NCBI RefSeq assembly: GCF_044759095.2
Contig: NZ_JBIYSM020000020.1
Coordinates: forward strand, 1-64,000
Reading direction: 5' to 3'
Length of the DNA stretch: 64,000 nucleotides
Source of the DNA: JBIYSM02 sp044759095
GTDB lineage: Bacteria > Bacillota > Bacilli > Brevibacillales > Brevibacillaceae
Positions 49,465 through 57,059 of this stretch are shown piece after piece. The notes under the pieces were generated by a model. It did not search any database, had not been told where the DNA came from, and saw only the letters and a list, made by a program, of their open reading frames with translations. The position numbers and the translations under genes are program-made. Position 1 is the first letter of the stretch. Each line of letters opens with the position of its first letter.

Positions 49465-50700
49465 ATGACAAGCAAGCGGATCGTCTTTCTTGCCGACATG
49501 CAGAGCTTTTATGCCAGCATTGAAAAAGCTGCCAATCCGGAGATTCGCAACAAGCCGATCGTGGTAGCCGGTGATCCGGAGCGGCGGAGCGGGGTGGTGC
49601 TGGCCGCTTGTCCGATTGCCAAGTCATATGGCGTGACGACGGCGGAAGCGCTGTGGCAGGCTCAGCAGAAGTGCCGCCATCTCGTGGTCGTACGTCCGCG
49701 CATGGAGACTTATATTGACATTTCGCTGCAAATTACCCGGATTTTTGAGGCGTTTACCGATCTGGTAGAGCCGTATTCCATTGACGAACAATTTCTCGAC
49801 GTGACAGGCAGTGTGGGTCTGTTTGGCGACGCGTGGACGATCGCCCGGGAGATTCGCCGGCGCGTCTGGCTGGAAACGGGGATCCATTGCCGGATCGGCA
49901 TCGGGGAGAACAAGGTGCTGGCCAAAATGGCGTGTGACAACTTCGCCAAAAAACGGGAGGAGGGCATCTTCTGGCTGAAAAAGGAAGAGCTGGCACAGAC
50001 GCTGTGGAAGCTGCCGATTGAAAAGCTGTTCGGGGTCGGCTCGCGCATGAAACGCCACTTTCACCGGATGGGAATTTACCAGATCGGGCAGCTGGCCAAC
50101 CTGTCTCCTGCGCTTCTGATCCGCCGCTGGGGGATCAACGGGGAGGTGCTGTGGCGAACGGCACACGGCCTCGACGATTCGCCGGTTTCCCTGCACACGC
50201 ACGATACGCAAAAGGGAATCGGTCACCACATGACGCTGCCTCGTGACTACCACACCGCCGCCGACATCAAGGTGGTCCTGCTGGAGCTGAGCGAGGAGGT
50301 GTGCCGGCGAGCCCGTCACAAACAGCTGATGGGCTCTGTGGTTTCTGTCGGCTGCCGCGGTGCTGATTTTGACGCGTCGCACGGGTTTTGGCGGCAGCTG
50401 AAGCTGGGAGAGGCGACCAACGACGCGATCACGTTGTACGAAGCGGCCTGCCGCCTGTTTGACCGTCACTGGAAGGAGACCCCTGTGCGCAGCGTGGGCG
50501 TTCATCTGGGCCAGCTGCAGCCGGACAACGTCGTGCAGCTCAACCTGTTTGCCGACACGGAGAAGCAGCGCTCGCTTGCTTATGCGATGGACGGCATTCG
50601 CGCCCGCTACGGCAACGATGCGATTCTGCGGGCGGTCTCCCTGCTGGGGGCGGGGCAGGCCCGCGAACGCGCCCGGAAAATCGGGGGGCACTATAAGTGA
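49465..50700 (+). CDS. Y-family DNA polymerase, YqjW/UvrX type
   Basis: This 411-residue translesion polymerase has the Y-family catalytic residues: D11 in LADMQSFYASIE, and D107-E108 in YSIDEQFLD. The thumb has GVGSRMKRHFHRMGIYQIGQLA near 193-214, and the little-finger domain ends the protein. It resembles B. subtilis PolY2 (YqjW) and SP-beta UvrX more than DinB, as the steric-gate and SIDEQFLD sequences show. GGAGGAG precedes the ATG. Two LexA boxes upstream and a YolD-like gene two genes downstream match the SOS-induced yqjW layout. No sliding-clamp motif is obvious. Confidence 0.88.
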   Translation: MTSKRIVFLADMQSFYASIEKAANPEIRNKPIVVAGDPERRSGVVLAACPIAKSYGVTTAEALWQAQQKCRHLVVVRPRMETYIDISLQITRIFEAFTDLVEPYSIDEQFLDVTGSVGLFGDAWTIAREIRRRVWLETGIHCRIGIGENKVLAKMACDNFAKKREEGIFWLKKEELAQTLWKLPIEKLFGVGSRMKRHFHRMGIYQIGQLANLSPALLIRRWGINGEVLWRTAHGLDDSPVSLHTHDTQKGIGHHMTLPRDYHTAADIKVVLLELSEEVCRRARHKQLMGSVVSVGCRGADFDASHGFWRQLKLGEATNDAITLYEAACRLFDRHWKETPVRSVGVHLGQLQPDNVVQLNLFADTEKQRSLAYAMDGIRARYGNDAILRAVSLLGAGQARERARKIGGHYK

Positions 50701-51074
50701 GCGGCCCGGAAGCAGCGGCACAAGTAGCCGGCGAGGGGCAGGAGATGGTTCGCGAGTGCGTGCTGTTCGGCCTGCTGTTTCGGGCGGCGATGATCGACCT
50801 GGCAATGCTCCGGCGTGTGCCGTTGAAGCTGTCGTATCACCTGCTGTTGGAGGAGCTGTCCCGCTGGGCGGAACGGCGTCACTACCAGCTGCGGCGGACG
50901 CTCCGCGAGCAGGGCTGTCACCTGCTCACAAGCCGCAAGCACGGCGGCGTCTACATCGTGCAGTATCGTTGGCGGGGCTACCTGCGGGAAGCGGTTTATT
51001 CCGTTGAAGTGCTGCGGGCGGAATGCCAGGAGCGCGTTCGCTTGTGGATCAACCAGGAGGAGAGAAGAACATGA
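50697..51074 (+). CDS. Small protein between Y-polymerase and YolD-like genes
   Basis: The 125-residue reading starts at a GTG overlapping the polymerase stop (GTGA), with GGGGGG 8 bases upstream. An ATG at 50745 preceded by GAGGGGCAGGAG would give 109 residues and is an equal candidate. The product is basic and helical (LLLEELSRWAERRHYQLRRTLREQG, with the end VRLWINQEERRT) without cysteine motifs or membrane segments. It occupies the position of B. subtilis yqzH in the yqjW locus, but I cannot prove homology. It overlaps the YolD gene by 4 bases. Confidence 0.65.
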   Translation: MSGPEAAAQVAGEGQEMVRECVLFGLLFRAAMIDLAMLRRVPLKLSYHLLLEELSRWAERRHYQLRRTLREQGCHLLTSRKHGGVYIVQYRWRGYLREAVYSVEVLRAECQERVRLWINQEERRT

Positions 51075-51421
51075 GGGAGAAAACCGTCTCCAAAAAAGAA
51101 AACCTGTTTGTCGCCAGCCGCTTCGTGCTGCCGGAACACCGCGAGACGTATATCCGGATCAAAGCGGAGGAGCGGCGCTACATTCCGCCCGAGCTTGACG
51201 AGGAGCAGCAGGCGGCGTTAAGCGAGGAGGTTTGGCGAGCCTTTCAATCGGGAAGCGGAGTGGCCGTTACGTACTACGACGGGCAGAGCCCCAAGCGTCG
51301 TGTCGGCTGCGTCGTTCACGTCGACCAGGCAAGTCGGCGAATCAAGCTGAAAGCCGGGGAGGAGGCCGTGTGGATCCCTTTTGACCGCCTGTTGCACGTA
51401 CAGATGGGAGCAACCTCCTGA
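51071..51421 (+). CDS. YolD-like protein
   Basis: The 116-residue protein has the YolD-like pattern: an N-terminal basic start, SRFVLPEHRETYI, then FQSGSGVAVTYYDGQSPKRRVGCVVHVDQASRRIKL and WIPFDRLLHVQ, each split by a short turn. YolD-like proteins accompany Y-family polymerase genes in Firmicutes and are predicted UmuD-like partners. AGGAGGAGAG precedes the ATG, which overlaps the upstream stop. SOS control through the operon promoter is inferred. Confidence 0.85.
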   Translation: MREKTVSKKENLFVASRFVLPEHRETYIRIKAEERRYIPPELDEEQQAALSEEVWRAFQSGSGVAVTYYDGQSPKRRVGCVVHVDQASRRIKLKAGEEAVWIPFDRLLHVQMGATS

Positions 51422-51485
51422 TAACGGGGCACATGAGCCGCCGACCGCCAGGGAACCCTGTGGGGAAAAGGAAGGAGAGACCTCT

Positions 51486-52244
51486 ATGACCCCAGAATGG
51501 CCGATCGCGATCGCAACGGCGGCTGCCCTGCTGGCCGGATGTGCTGCCCCCCAGGCTCAGGAACCTCCGCCTCAAATGAACATCCAAAACGAGACCAAAT
51601 CCCCTGAGATGAAGCGGCCTCCTATAGAACCGGCAGTCAAACCAAGGCCGGCCAAAGCGATGCTCAATGTGCCCATCATCAGCCAGAAACCGGAATTGAA
51701 AAATGGCTGTGAGGTGACAAGCCTGGCCATGCTGCTTCGCTATGTGGGCCACGAGGTAGACAAGATGGCGTTGGCCCGGCAGGTCAAAAAGGATCCCGAG
51801 CCGCTTGTGCAGAAGAGCGGCGACATCAAGGAATGGGGCGACCCCAATAAAGGTTTTGTCGGTGACATGACCGGAAAACGAAAGGGTTTTGCCGTCTACA
51901 ACAAGCCGCTGGAGGAACTGCTGCGGCGCTATGTGGGAGAACGGGCCGTCAACTTGACAGGCAAACCGTACGAAGCCATGCTGGACAGCATTGCCAAGGG
52001 TCGCCCCGTCGTTGTCTGGGCGACAGGCGACTTTGCGCTGCCGACGGAGTGGGAAAGCTGGCGGAAGGACGGTCAAAAAATCGTCGCCCCTTTTGACGAG
52101 CACGTCGTTCTCCTGGTCGGCTACGATGAGAGCCACGCCTATGTCAACAATCCGTTAACGGGAGCCAAGCAGCAGCGGGTCAAACATACAGCCCTGCGGA
52201 AAAGCTGGGAAGCGCTGGGCAGGCAGGCCATCACCTACCGCTGA
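51486..52244 (+). CDS. C39-like cysteine peptidase lipoprotein
   Basis: This 252-residue protein has a short signal ending in the lipobox LLAGC (Cys 19), a linker, and a peptidase C39-like (BtrH-type) domain: PIISQKPELKNGCEVTSLAML with catalytic Cys near residue 77, the QWGDPNKGFVGDMTG-like loop, and HVVLLVGYDESHAYVNNP with catalytic His near 205. Such exported proteases are common in Bacillales and their substrates unknown. GGAAGGAG precedes the ATG at 51486. It follows the YolD gene by 64 bases and may or may not share its transcript. Confidence 0.82.
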   Translation: MTPEWPIAIATAAALLAGCAAPQAQEPPPQMNIQNETKSPEMKRPPIEPAVKPRPAKAMLNVPIISQKPELKNGCEVTSLAMLLRYVGHEVDKMALARQVKKDPEPLVQKSGDIKEWGDPNKGFVGDMTGKRKGFAVYNKPLEELLRRYVGERAVNLTGKPYEAMLDSIAKGRPVVVWATGDFALPTEWESWRKDGQKIVAPFDEHVVLLVGYDESHAYVNNPLTGAKQQRVKHTALRKSWEALGRQAITYR

Positions 52245-52470
52245 CACCCACCTGGCTGAAACGAATGCTGCGCCGGACGGGACCCGTAAAAACGGGCGAT
52301 CCCTAAAAAGGCAAGCCGCAAAAAACAACGTGTCAGGGTGAAAAAGACACATGCGATGGAGAAGCGTCGTTCCTGAAACAAAAAAGGAAGAAAAATGAGC
52401 TGTTTTTCACCTTTTTTCGCAGGAAATGCTTTTTGCCACGAAGGGATGTTTCGCTGTATCGTTAGGATAT
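52245..52470. other. Gene-free stretch with weak dyads
   Basis: No gene is supported. It contains GGGACCCGT-AAAA-ACGGG with TCCC following, and GTGTC/GACAC near 52330-52350. These may be the terminator of the C39 gene, although no long T run follows. Confidence 0.4.
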
Positions 52471-52499
52471 CTTACACGATCATACTTGAGGCGTATAAC
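52471..52499 (+). promoter_or_regulatory. Candidate SigA promoter of the 93-residue protein gene
   Basis: CTTACA (52471-52476) and TATAAC (52494-52499) have a 17-base spacer, ending 16 bases before the start codon. Confidence 0.55.
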
Positions 52500-52514
52500 A
52501 AAAGGGGTTTGTAC

Positions 52515-52796
52515 ATGTTAGCACAGGAAATGGGTGTCATTCTCACCAAGCACACGGAGCAGATGACCGCCAAGCGATGGGCGGAATTTCTACAACAGCT
52601 CGAGAGCAAGGGACTGTACGTGGTCATCGAAACGGATACGAACGGACGGGTGATGAGCCCGCTGGGCGGACTCATGCCGATGCCGTGCAAAAGTGAGACG
52701 TTTAACATTCTAACAGCGGAAGAATTGGAGCAGCGGGGTCTTCCCGTCGGCCACCACATTTTGACGAAAAGCAAAGACAAAACAGCGATGGCGTAA
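52515..52796 (+). CDS. Protein of unknown function, 93 residues
   Basis: The product is soluble and mixed alpha/beta, with TAKRWAEFLQQLESKGLYVVIETDTNGRV (no gaps) suggesting a helix then two strands, and a Pro/Gly turn SPLGGLMPMPC. I recognise no family. AAAAGGGG lies 9 bases before the ATG and a promoter is visible just upstream, while a terminator follows, so this is a monocistronic gene with its own control. Confidence 0.65.
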   Translation: MLAQEMGVILTKHTEQMTAKRWAEFLQQLESKGLYVVIETDTNGRVMSPLGGLMPMPCKSETFNILTAEELEQRGLPVGHHILTKSKDKTAMA

Positions 52797-52826
52797 TGCC
52801 ACATCCATCCCACACCAAACAAACGA

Positions 52827-52862
52827 AAGCCCTTCCCACATAACCGGGAACGGGTTTTTTTC
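52827..52862 (+). terminator. Rho-independent terminator
   Basis: CCCTTCCC pairs with GGGAACGGG with one bulge, followed by seven T, 30 bases past the stop of the 93-residue protein gene. Confidence 0.75.
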
Positions 52863-52934
52863 ATTTTTTCTGAACGGACAAATGCCTAGTTGCATACCGT
52901 GTAAGCGAGGGAAAAACCGTGGAGGAGGAGACTC

Positions 52935-53186
52935 ATGGAGCAATGTGATACGCTTACCAAACTGCAACAGGTACAATTCGCTCTCATCGAGCTGCAATTT
53001 TATTTGAACATGAACCCGGATGACCAACGCGCCATCCATCAGTACAACTGCTTGTCGGAAGAGCTGATGTGCCTGAAGCGCGATTTCGAAATAAAGTACG
53101 GTCCCTTGTTGCAGTTCGGCTTTTCGCCGTCGCCCACCCGCTGGGCATGGAGCACAACGCCGTGGCCGTGGGAAATCGAGTATTGA
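52935..53186 (+). CDS. cotJB: Spore coat protein CotJB
   Basis: The 83-residue protein matches CotJB: LTKLQQVQFALIELQFYLNMNPDDQRAIHQYNCLSEELMCLKRDFEIKYGPLLQFG is the family core with its typical PDD turn. It is an inner spore coat component assembled with CotJC. GAGGAGGAGA precedes the ATG. CATACCGT at 52893-52900 resembles a SigE -10 element, which would fit cotJ control in B. subtilis, but the -35 is unclear. Here cotJB comes first and cotJA last. Confidence 0.9.
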   Translation: MEQCDTLTKLQQVQFALIELQFYLNMNPDDQRAIHQYNCLSEELMCLKRDFEIKYGPLLQFGFSPSPTRWAWSTTPWPWEIEY

Positions 53187-53197
53187 GGTGAACAACC

Positions 53198-53770
53198 ATG
53201 TGGATTTATGAAAAAAAATTGGAGATTCCCGTTCGCGTCAGCAAACCAGACCTGCAGATGGCCAAATTCCTGATCACCCAATACGGCGGGCCTGACGGCG
53301 AATTGTCGGCAGCACTGCGCTATTTGAACCAGCGCTACACCATGCCCAATGAACGGGCGAAAGCGCTGTTGACTGATATCGGTACCGAAGAACTGGGACA
53401 CCTGGAGGTAATTGCCACCCTCGTTTACAAACTGATAAAGGACGCCACGCCGGAGCAGATGCGGTGCGCCGGACTGGGAGCCCATTACGCTGATCACGAC
53501 AAGGCGCTGTTCTATACGGATGCCAGCGGGAATCCGTGGACGGCCGCCTACATCCAGGCAAAAGGGGACCCGATCGCCGATTTGTGCGAAGACATCGCCG
53601 CCGAAGAAAAAGCGCGGGCAACCTACCAGTGGCTGATCAATCTGACGGATGACCCGGACGTGATTGAAGTCTTGAAGTTCCTGCGGCAGCGGGAAATCGT
53701 GCACTCCCAGCGGTTCCGCGAAGCACTCTACATCGTGGAAGAACAATGCAACACGAAGAAATTCTTCTAG
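53198..53770 (+). CDS. cotJC: Spore coat protein CotJC, manganese catalase family
   Basis: The 190-residue protein is a ferritin-like manganese catalase homologue. The metal-ligand glutamates and histidines are in LTDIGTEELGHLEVIATLVY near residue 60-80 and DIAAEEKARATYQWL and REIVHSQRFREAL toward the end. CotJC is deposited in the inner spore coat and may protect against peroxide. GAGGTGAAC precedes the ATG, 11 bases after cotJB. Confidence 0.94.
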   Translation: MWIYEKKLEIPVRVSKPDLQMAKFLITQYGGPDGELSAALRYLNQRYTMPNERAKALLTDIGTEELGHLEVIATLVYKLIKDATPEQMRCAGLGAHYADHDKALFYTDASGNPWTAAYIQAKGDPIADLCEDIAAEEKARATYQWLINLTDDPDVIEVLKFLRQREIVHSQRFREALYIVEEQCNTKKFF

Positions 53771-53783
53771 GAGGAGATAGAAG

Positions 53784-54095
53784 TTGACCAGCTCTTACTT
53801 CAGCGACAACCAAAGCTACGGGTATAACATCAGCGGATACGGAAACAGCGGCATGGGACCTACCGGCGGCTACTTACCTCCGCCCCCGCCTCCGCCACCG
53901 GGTGGTATGCTGCCCCCTCCGCCCCCGCCTCCGCCCGGCTACTACCGCCATGGCTATCCGCCGATCAACCTGCCTCCGGTAAAACCGTATCCGCCCGATC
54001 CGTTTATCGACCAGTTTCCGCTGCCGGAAGCGCTGTGCGCTGGCACGCTGTTCCGCTGGCTGTACGATCCGTACGTGGATCCTTATCGGAATTAG
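53784..54095 (+). CDS. cotJA: CotJA-like spore coat protein with polyproline region
   Basis: The 103-residue product ends FPLPEALCAGTLFRWLYDPYVDPYRN, the C-terminal signature of CotJA (PxxALxxGTLWxxLYDPYxNPY). Before it come two polyproline runs separated by GGML, and a Gly/Tyr/Asn-rich start, which make it longer than usual CotJA. The start is TTG at 53784 with AGGAGGAG 8 bases upstream. In B. subtilis cotJA is the first gene of cotJABC; here it is third. Confidence 0.82.
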   Translation: MTSSYFSDNQSYGYNISGYGNSGMGPTGGYLPPPPPPPPGGMLPPPPPPPPGYYRHGYPPINLPPVKPYPPDPFIDQFPLPEALCAGTLFRWLYDPYVDPYRN

Positions 54096-54143
54096 CCGAT
54101 TCATATCGTAAGGCCTTTGCAGCCCGAAACCAGAAAAGTTGAT

Positions 54144-54302
54144 TCAGCCGCCCGCGTTTTGGCGGCTTTTCGTATCCATTTGATCGGCAGGCTTGTCCAG
54201 ATTGGTGCGGATGCCGATCAGCGGACCCGCCGGAGGTTCGGCAATGATTCGGTCGTTCAGCTGGGCAAAATCGGGCATTTCATGTTTCTTGTTCTCGCTC
54301 AA
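54144..54302 (-). CDS. Small protein of unknown function, convergent with cotJ
   Basis: A 52-codon frame starts at TTG 54302 with AAAAGGGGG 7 bases upstream and encodes SENKKHEMPDFAQLNDRIIA followed by a proline-rich EPPAGPLIGIRTNLDKPADQ. Codons after the TTG have the high third-position GC of neighbours, while codons between an upstream ATG at 54353 and the TTG do not, so I prefer the TTG. The last codons lie in the cotJ terminator hairpin. No family is recognised. Confidence 0.5.
   Translation of the reverse strand: MSENKKHEMPDFAQLNDRIIAEPPAGPLIGIRTNLDKPADQMDTKSRQNAGG
54146..54170 (+). terminator. Terminator of the cotJ operon
   Basis: AGCCGCC pairs with GGCGGCT across an 8-base loop, followed by TTT, about 50 bases after cotJA. 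Confidence 0.75.
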
Positions 54303-54467
54303 AAAAATTCCCCCTTTTGAAGATAGTATTTCCCAAACAGGTTCTTTCGCCATTTTTTTTCTTTTTCTGCAACCTTTCGACATGGATGTCCGTCCATAAT
54401 TACGCTGCGCAAGTGCAAAAAGCCGACCATCTGGCAAAATCGAACCAATCCGTCCAAGATTTGTACA

Positions 54468-54496
54468 ATGACAGGTTGGCTGAACTGGCGTAGTAT
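54468..54496 (+). promoter_or_regulatory. SigA promoter of the SLH protein gene
   Basis: ATGACA (54468-54473) and TAGTAT (54491-54496) have a 17-base spacer, ending 55 bases before the start codon. The rest of the gap back to 54303 holds no gene that I can support. Confidence 0.65.
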
Positions 54497-54551
54497 TCTG
54501 AGCACAGGCTCTTACCTGAAAAGACAGCAAATGTGAATCGGAGGGATCAAC

Positions 54552-56897
54552 TTGAAACAATTCCAAACACTGTCTTCCAAAACGATGAAAAAAGCGCTGG
54601 CGGGGACTGTGCTGGCTGGTATGCTGGCCGTGCCGAGCATGGGCTTGGCAGCAAGCAACCTTCCTTTGTCCGATATTGCCCAAAATGCCCATAAAAATGC
54701 CATTTTGAAGCTCAACTATGCCGGCGTGCTAAAAGGCTACACGGATGGCACGTTCAAGCCGGACAAGGAAGTAACCCGCGCCGAGTTTGCGAAAATTGCC
54801 GTGCTGGCGATGGGGTATACCGAAGAACAGGCCAAGCTCCTGCAAGGAACCACTGTGTTTAAAGACATTCCAGCCGGTCACTGGGCGACAGGATACATAA
54901 ATCTGGCCGTGTCCCAGGGTATCATCAAAGGATATCCGGACGGGACGTTCAAACCGAACAACAACGTGAAGGTAGCAGAAGCCCTCACCGTATACGTCCA
55001 GGGATTGAAGATCGGCGTAACGCCGTCAACCACGGGTCAATGGTACCATCCATACCTGCTGGAAGCGAACAAAGCGGGCATTTATGACGCAGCAGAGGTG
55101 CCGACTGCAGCGGCGAAGCGGGACGTCGTGGCCAAGTTCACCGATAAATTCATGGAAACGCCAGTGTATGCCAACGGGGCTTTCTATGACAAGGACGGCA
55201 ACGCTGACGGAACCCACAAGCGACTGCCGGTTGTGAAAGGGGCTGTCGCTTCCTATGACAAATCCGCGAAAAAATTGAAGCTGATTGGTCAGACAGAAGA
55301 AGTCGTGATTGCGGACACCGCACAGGTCTTTGGCAGCATCGTGGCGGGAGCCGAAGTGGAATACGTAGTGAAGAACGGCAAGATCGCCTTCCTGAACGTA
55401 GTCACCGCCGATGCCAACATCGTGGAAGGAGTTATCAAAACAGGACTGAACTTCACGACAGCAGTAGGGGATGAGAAGAAGTTCAAGGCGACGGTTGACG
55501 GAAAAGAAGTCGTTCTGGAAGTAGAGAACGGCGTAAACGTATCCCGTTCCCACATCGGACAGAAGTTTGTCGCCGTGATCGGGGAAGACGGCAAAGTGAC
55601 GTCCATTACCATCACGAAAAACGAAGCAACGGGAATCGTGGAAAAAATCTCTACCGTAAGCGGCACCAATGCGAAAAAAGAGATCAAGGTGAACGGCACC
55701 ACTTATCAACTGGCATCCAACGCCGAAATTACCGGCAAATCCCATCCGCAGGCAGATGCAAAGGAAGCTGCGTTCGCTGACATTGCAAAAGGCGACCTCG
55801 TCGAGCTGACCCTTGACGTGAACGGAAAAGTAGCTGCTGTGGAATTCACCAAGCTGAGCATCACCGCGGAGATTAAGATCGATACGGATGACAACACGAT
55901 CAGCTTTGGCAACTCCGAGTACGAGGTACTCGAGGATACGGAACTGTATGTCGATGAAGAGGAAGTTTCCGAGCTGGACGAGCTGACCGACGACATGGTG
56001 GCGATTCTCACGTTTGACGAAGAAGGCAACCTGATCAAGGTGGAACAGGGAACCGGTGTCGCCGCAAACAAGCTGGTTGACGATACTACCGCGTACGCGG
56101 CAGGCAACCCGGCAACGCTGGCTACGATCAAAGTGGACGGAAAAGTGTACGACCTGTTGGCCAACGCCAAGCTTACCATTGATGGAGAAAGTGTATCGGC
56201 TACTGCCATTAAGGCTGATCAGCTGAACGACTACCGGATCACAACCTGGAAGTACAACGTGGGCACAAACGACATCGTGGAGCTTGTCGCGGTAAAGCAG
56301 ACGGTAAAAGGGTATGTAACCGACAAGGACGGTAACACGATTACCGTAAACGGCAAAGAGTATGAACTGCTCTCCGGCGTATCCATTGACGCTGACGCAG
56401 AAACCAATGACAAGGAGTACACGCTCGTTCTGAACAACGACGGCAAAGTAAAAGCCGTAACCGGTGCTCCCAAAACGATTAGCGGTGTAGTCGACGCTGT
56501 AGAGGTGGTAGACGAGAACGGTGCGGTAACCTCCGCAGAGCTGAAAGTAGACGGCAAAACGTATGAGGTTGAAGATGAGGATGTAGTTGACGGCGTTGAT
56601 CAGTTTGAACTGGTGACACTGACGCTCGATCGCGACGGAGCGGTGACCGCTGTAGCCGTCGAAGGGAAAAAAGCAGAAGAGAACGTGGAATTCAAAGGCA
56701 TCGAGTCCCGTGTCAACGGAGACAAGTACGTATTCTTCACGAATGTTTCCACCAGCCTCAAGCTGGCAAAGGATGCGAAAGTGAAATACTACGACGGGTC
56801 TGACATGGATGAAGACGATGTGAAGACCACCGATGAGGTTGATTTGTGGACCAACGAGGACGGCCTGGTATACCTGATCGTCGTCGCCAAGCGATAA
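54552..56897 (+). CDS. S-layer homology domain surface protein
   Basis: The 781-residue exported protein has a signal peptide (KKALAGTVLAGMLAVPSMGLAA, cleaved near 34), then two clear SLH domains, about 36-85 (GVLKGYTDGTFKPDKEVTRAEFAKI) and 96-145 (GIIKGYPDGTFKPNNNVKVAEAL), and a divergent third near 155-195, which bind pyruvylated wall polymer. The remaining 580 residues are beta-rich, acidic repeats of a DGKxYxL type (VDGKVYDLLANA, VNGKEYELLSG, VDGKTYEVEDE). It resembles Brevibacillus-type wall proteins. The start is TTG after CGGAGGGATC. A terminator follows, so the gene is monocistronic. Confidence 0.88.
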   Translation: MKQFQTLSSKTMKKALAGTVLAGMLAVPSMGLAASNLPLSDIAQNAHKNAILKLNYAGVLKGYTDGTFKPDKEVTRAEFAKIAVLAMGYTEEQAKLLQGTTVFKDIPAGHWATGYINLAVSQGIIKGYPDGTFKPNNNVKVAEALTVYVQGLKIGVTPSTTGQWYHPYLLEANKAGIYDAAEVPTAAAKRDVVAKFTDKFMETPVYANGAFYDKDGNADGTHKRLPVVKGAVASYDKSAKKLKLIGQTEEVVIADTAQVFGSIVAGAEVEYVVKNGKIAFLNVVTADANIVEGVIKTGLNFTTAVGDEKKFKATVDGKEVVLEVENGVNVSRSHIGQKFVAVIGEDGKVTSITITKNEATGIVEKISTVSGTNAKKEIKVNGTTYQLASNAEITGKSHPQADAKEAAFADIAKGDLVELTLDVNGKVAAVEFTKLSITAEIKIDTDDNTISFGNSEYEVLEDTELYVDEEEVSELDELTDDMVAILTFDEEGNLIKVEQGTGVAANKLVDDTTAYAAGNPATLATIKVDGKVYDLLANAKLTIDGESVSATAIKADQLNDYRITTWKYNVGTNDIVELVAVKQTVKGYVTDKDGNTITVNGKEYELLSGVSIDADAETNDKEYTLVLNNDGKVKAVTGAPKTISGVVDAVEVVDENGAVTSAELKVDGKTYEVEDEDVVDGVDQFELVTLTLDRDGAVTAVAVEGKKAEENVEFKGIESRVNGDKYVFFTNVSTSLKLAKDAKVKYYDGSDMDEDDVKTTDEVDLWTNEDGLVYLIVVAKR

Positions 56898-56910
56898 ACG
56901 AATAGACGAG

Positions 56911-56942
56911 AAGCGTTCAAGCGGTGCTTGGACGCTTTTTTC
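56911..56942 (+). terminator. Terminator after the SLH gene
   Basis: AAGCGTTCAAGC pairs with GCTTGGACGCTT (one G-U) across 3 bases and is followed by TTTT. Confidence 0.85.
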
Positions 56943-57059
56943 CTTTTTGGCGGGTGTCTTTTGTCCTATAGGTCTATCCTACCTTTTCCGCGTTGACCTG
57001 TTAGAAAATTCAAAATTATAATAATTTTATAAAACGATAATGGAAAAAGGAGAGATCGC

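Noticed and set aside
47637..49499. A 620-residue reading of the lipoprotein gene starting at 49499
   Set aside because: It would run through the SOS promoter and into the polymerase gene on the other strand; the lipoprotein signal with ribosome site starts at 49142.
52255..52350. Riboswitch (c-di-GMP type) after the C39 peptidase gene
   Set aside because: Only short GGCAA and GGGACCC matches are present, the required helices do not form, and no suitable gene follows at the right distance.
54303..54692. Longer minus-strand frame extending the small gene at 54144
   Set aside because: It would cross the SLH gene's promoter and start, and its codon use before 54302 is unlike that of genes here.
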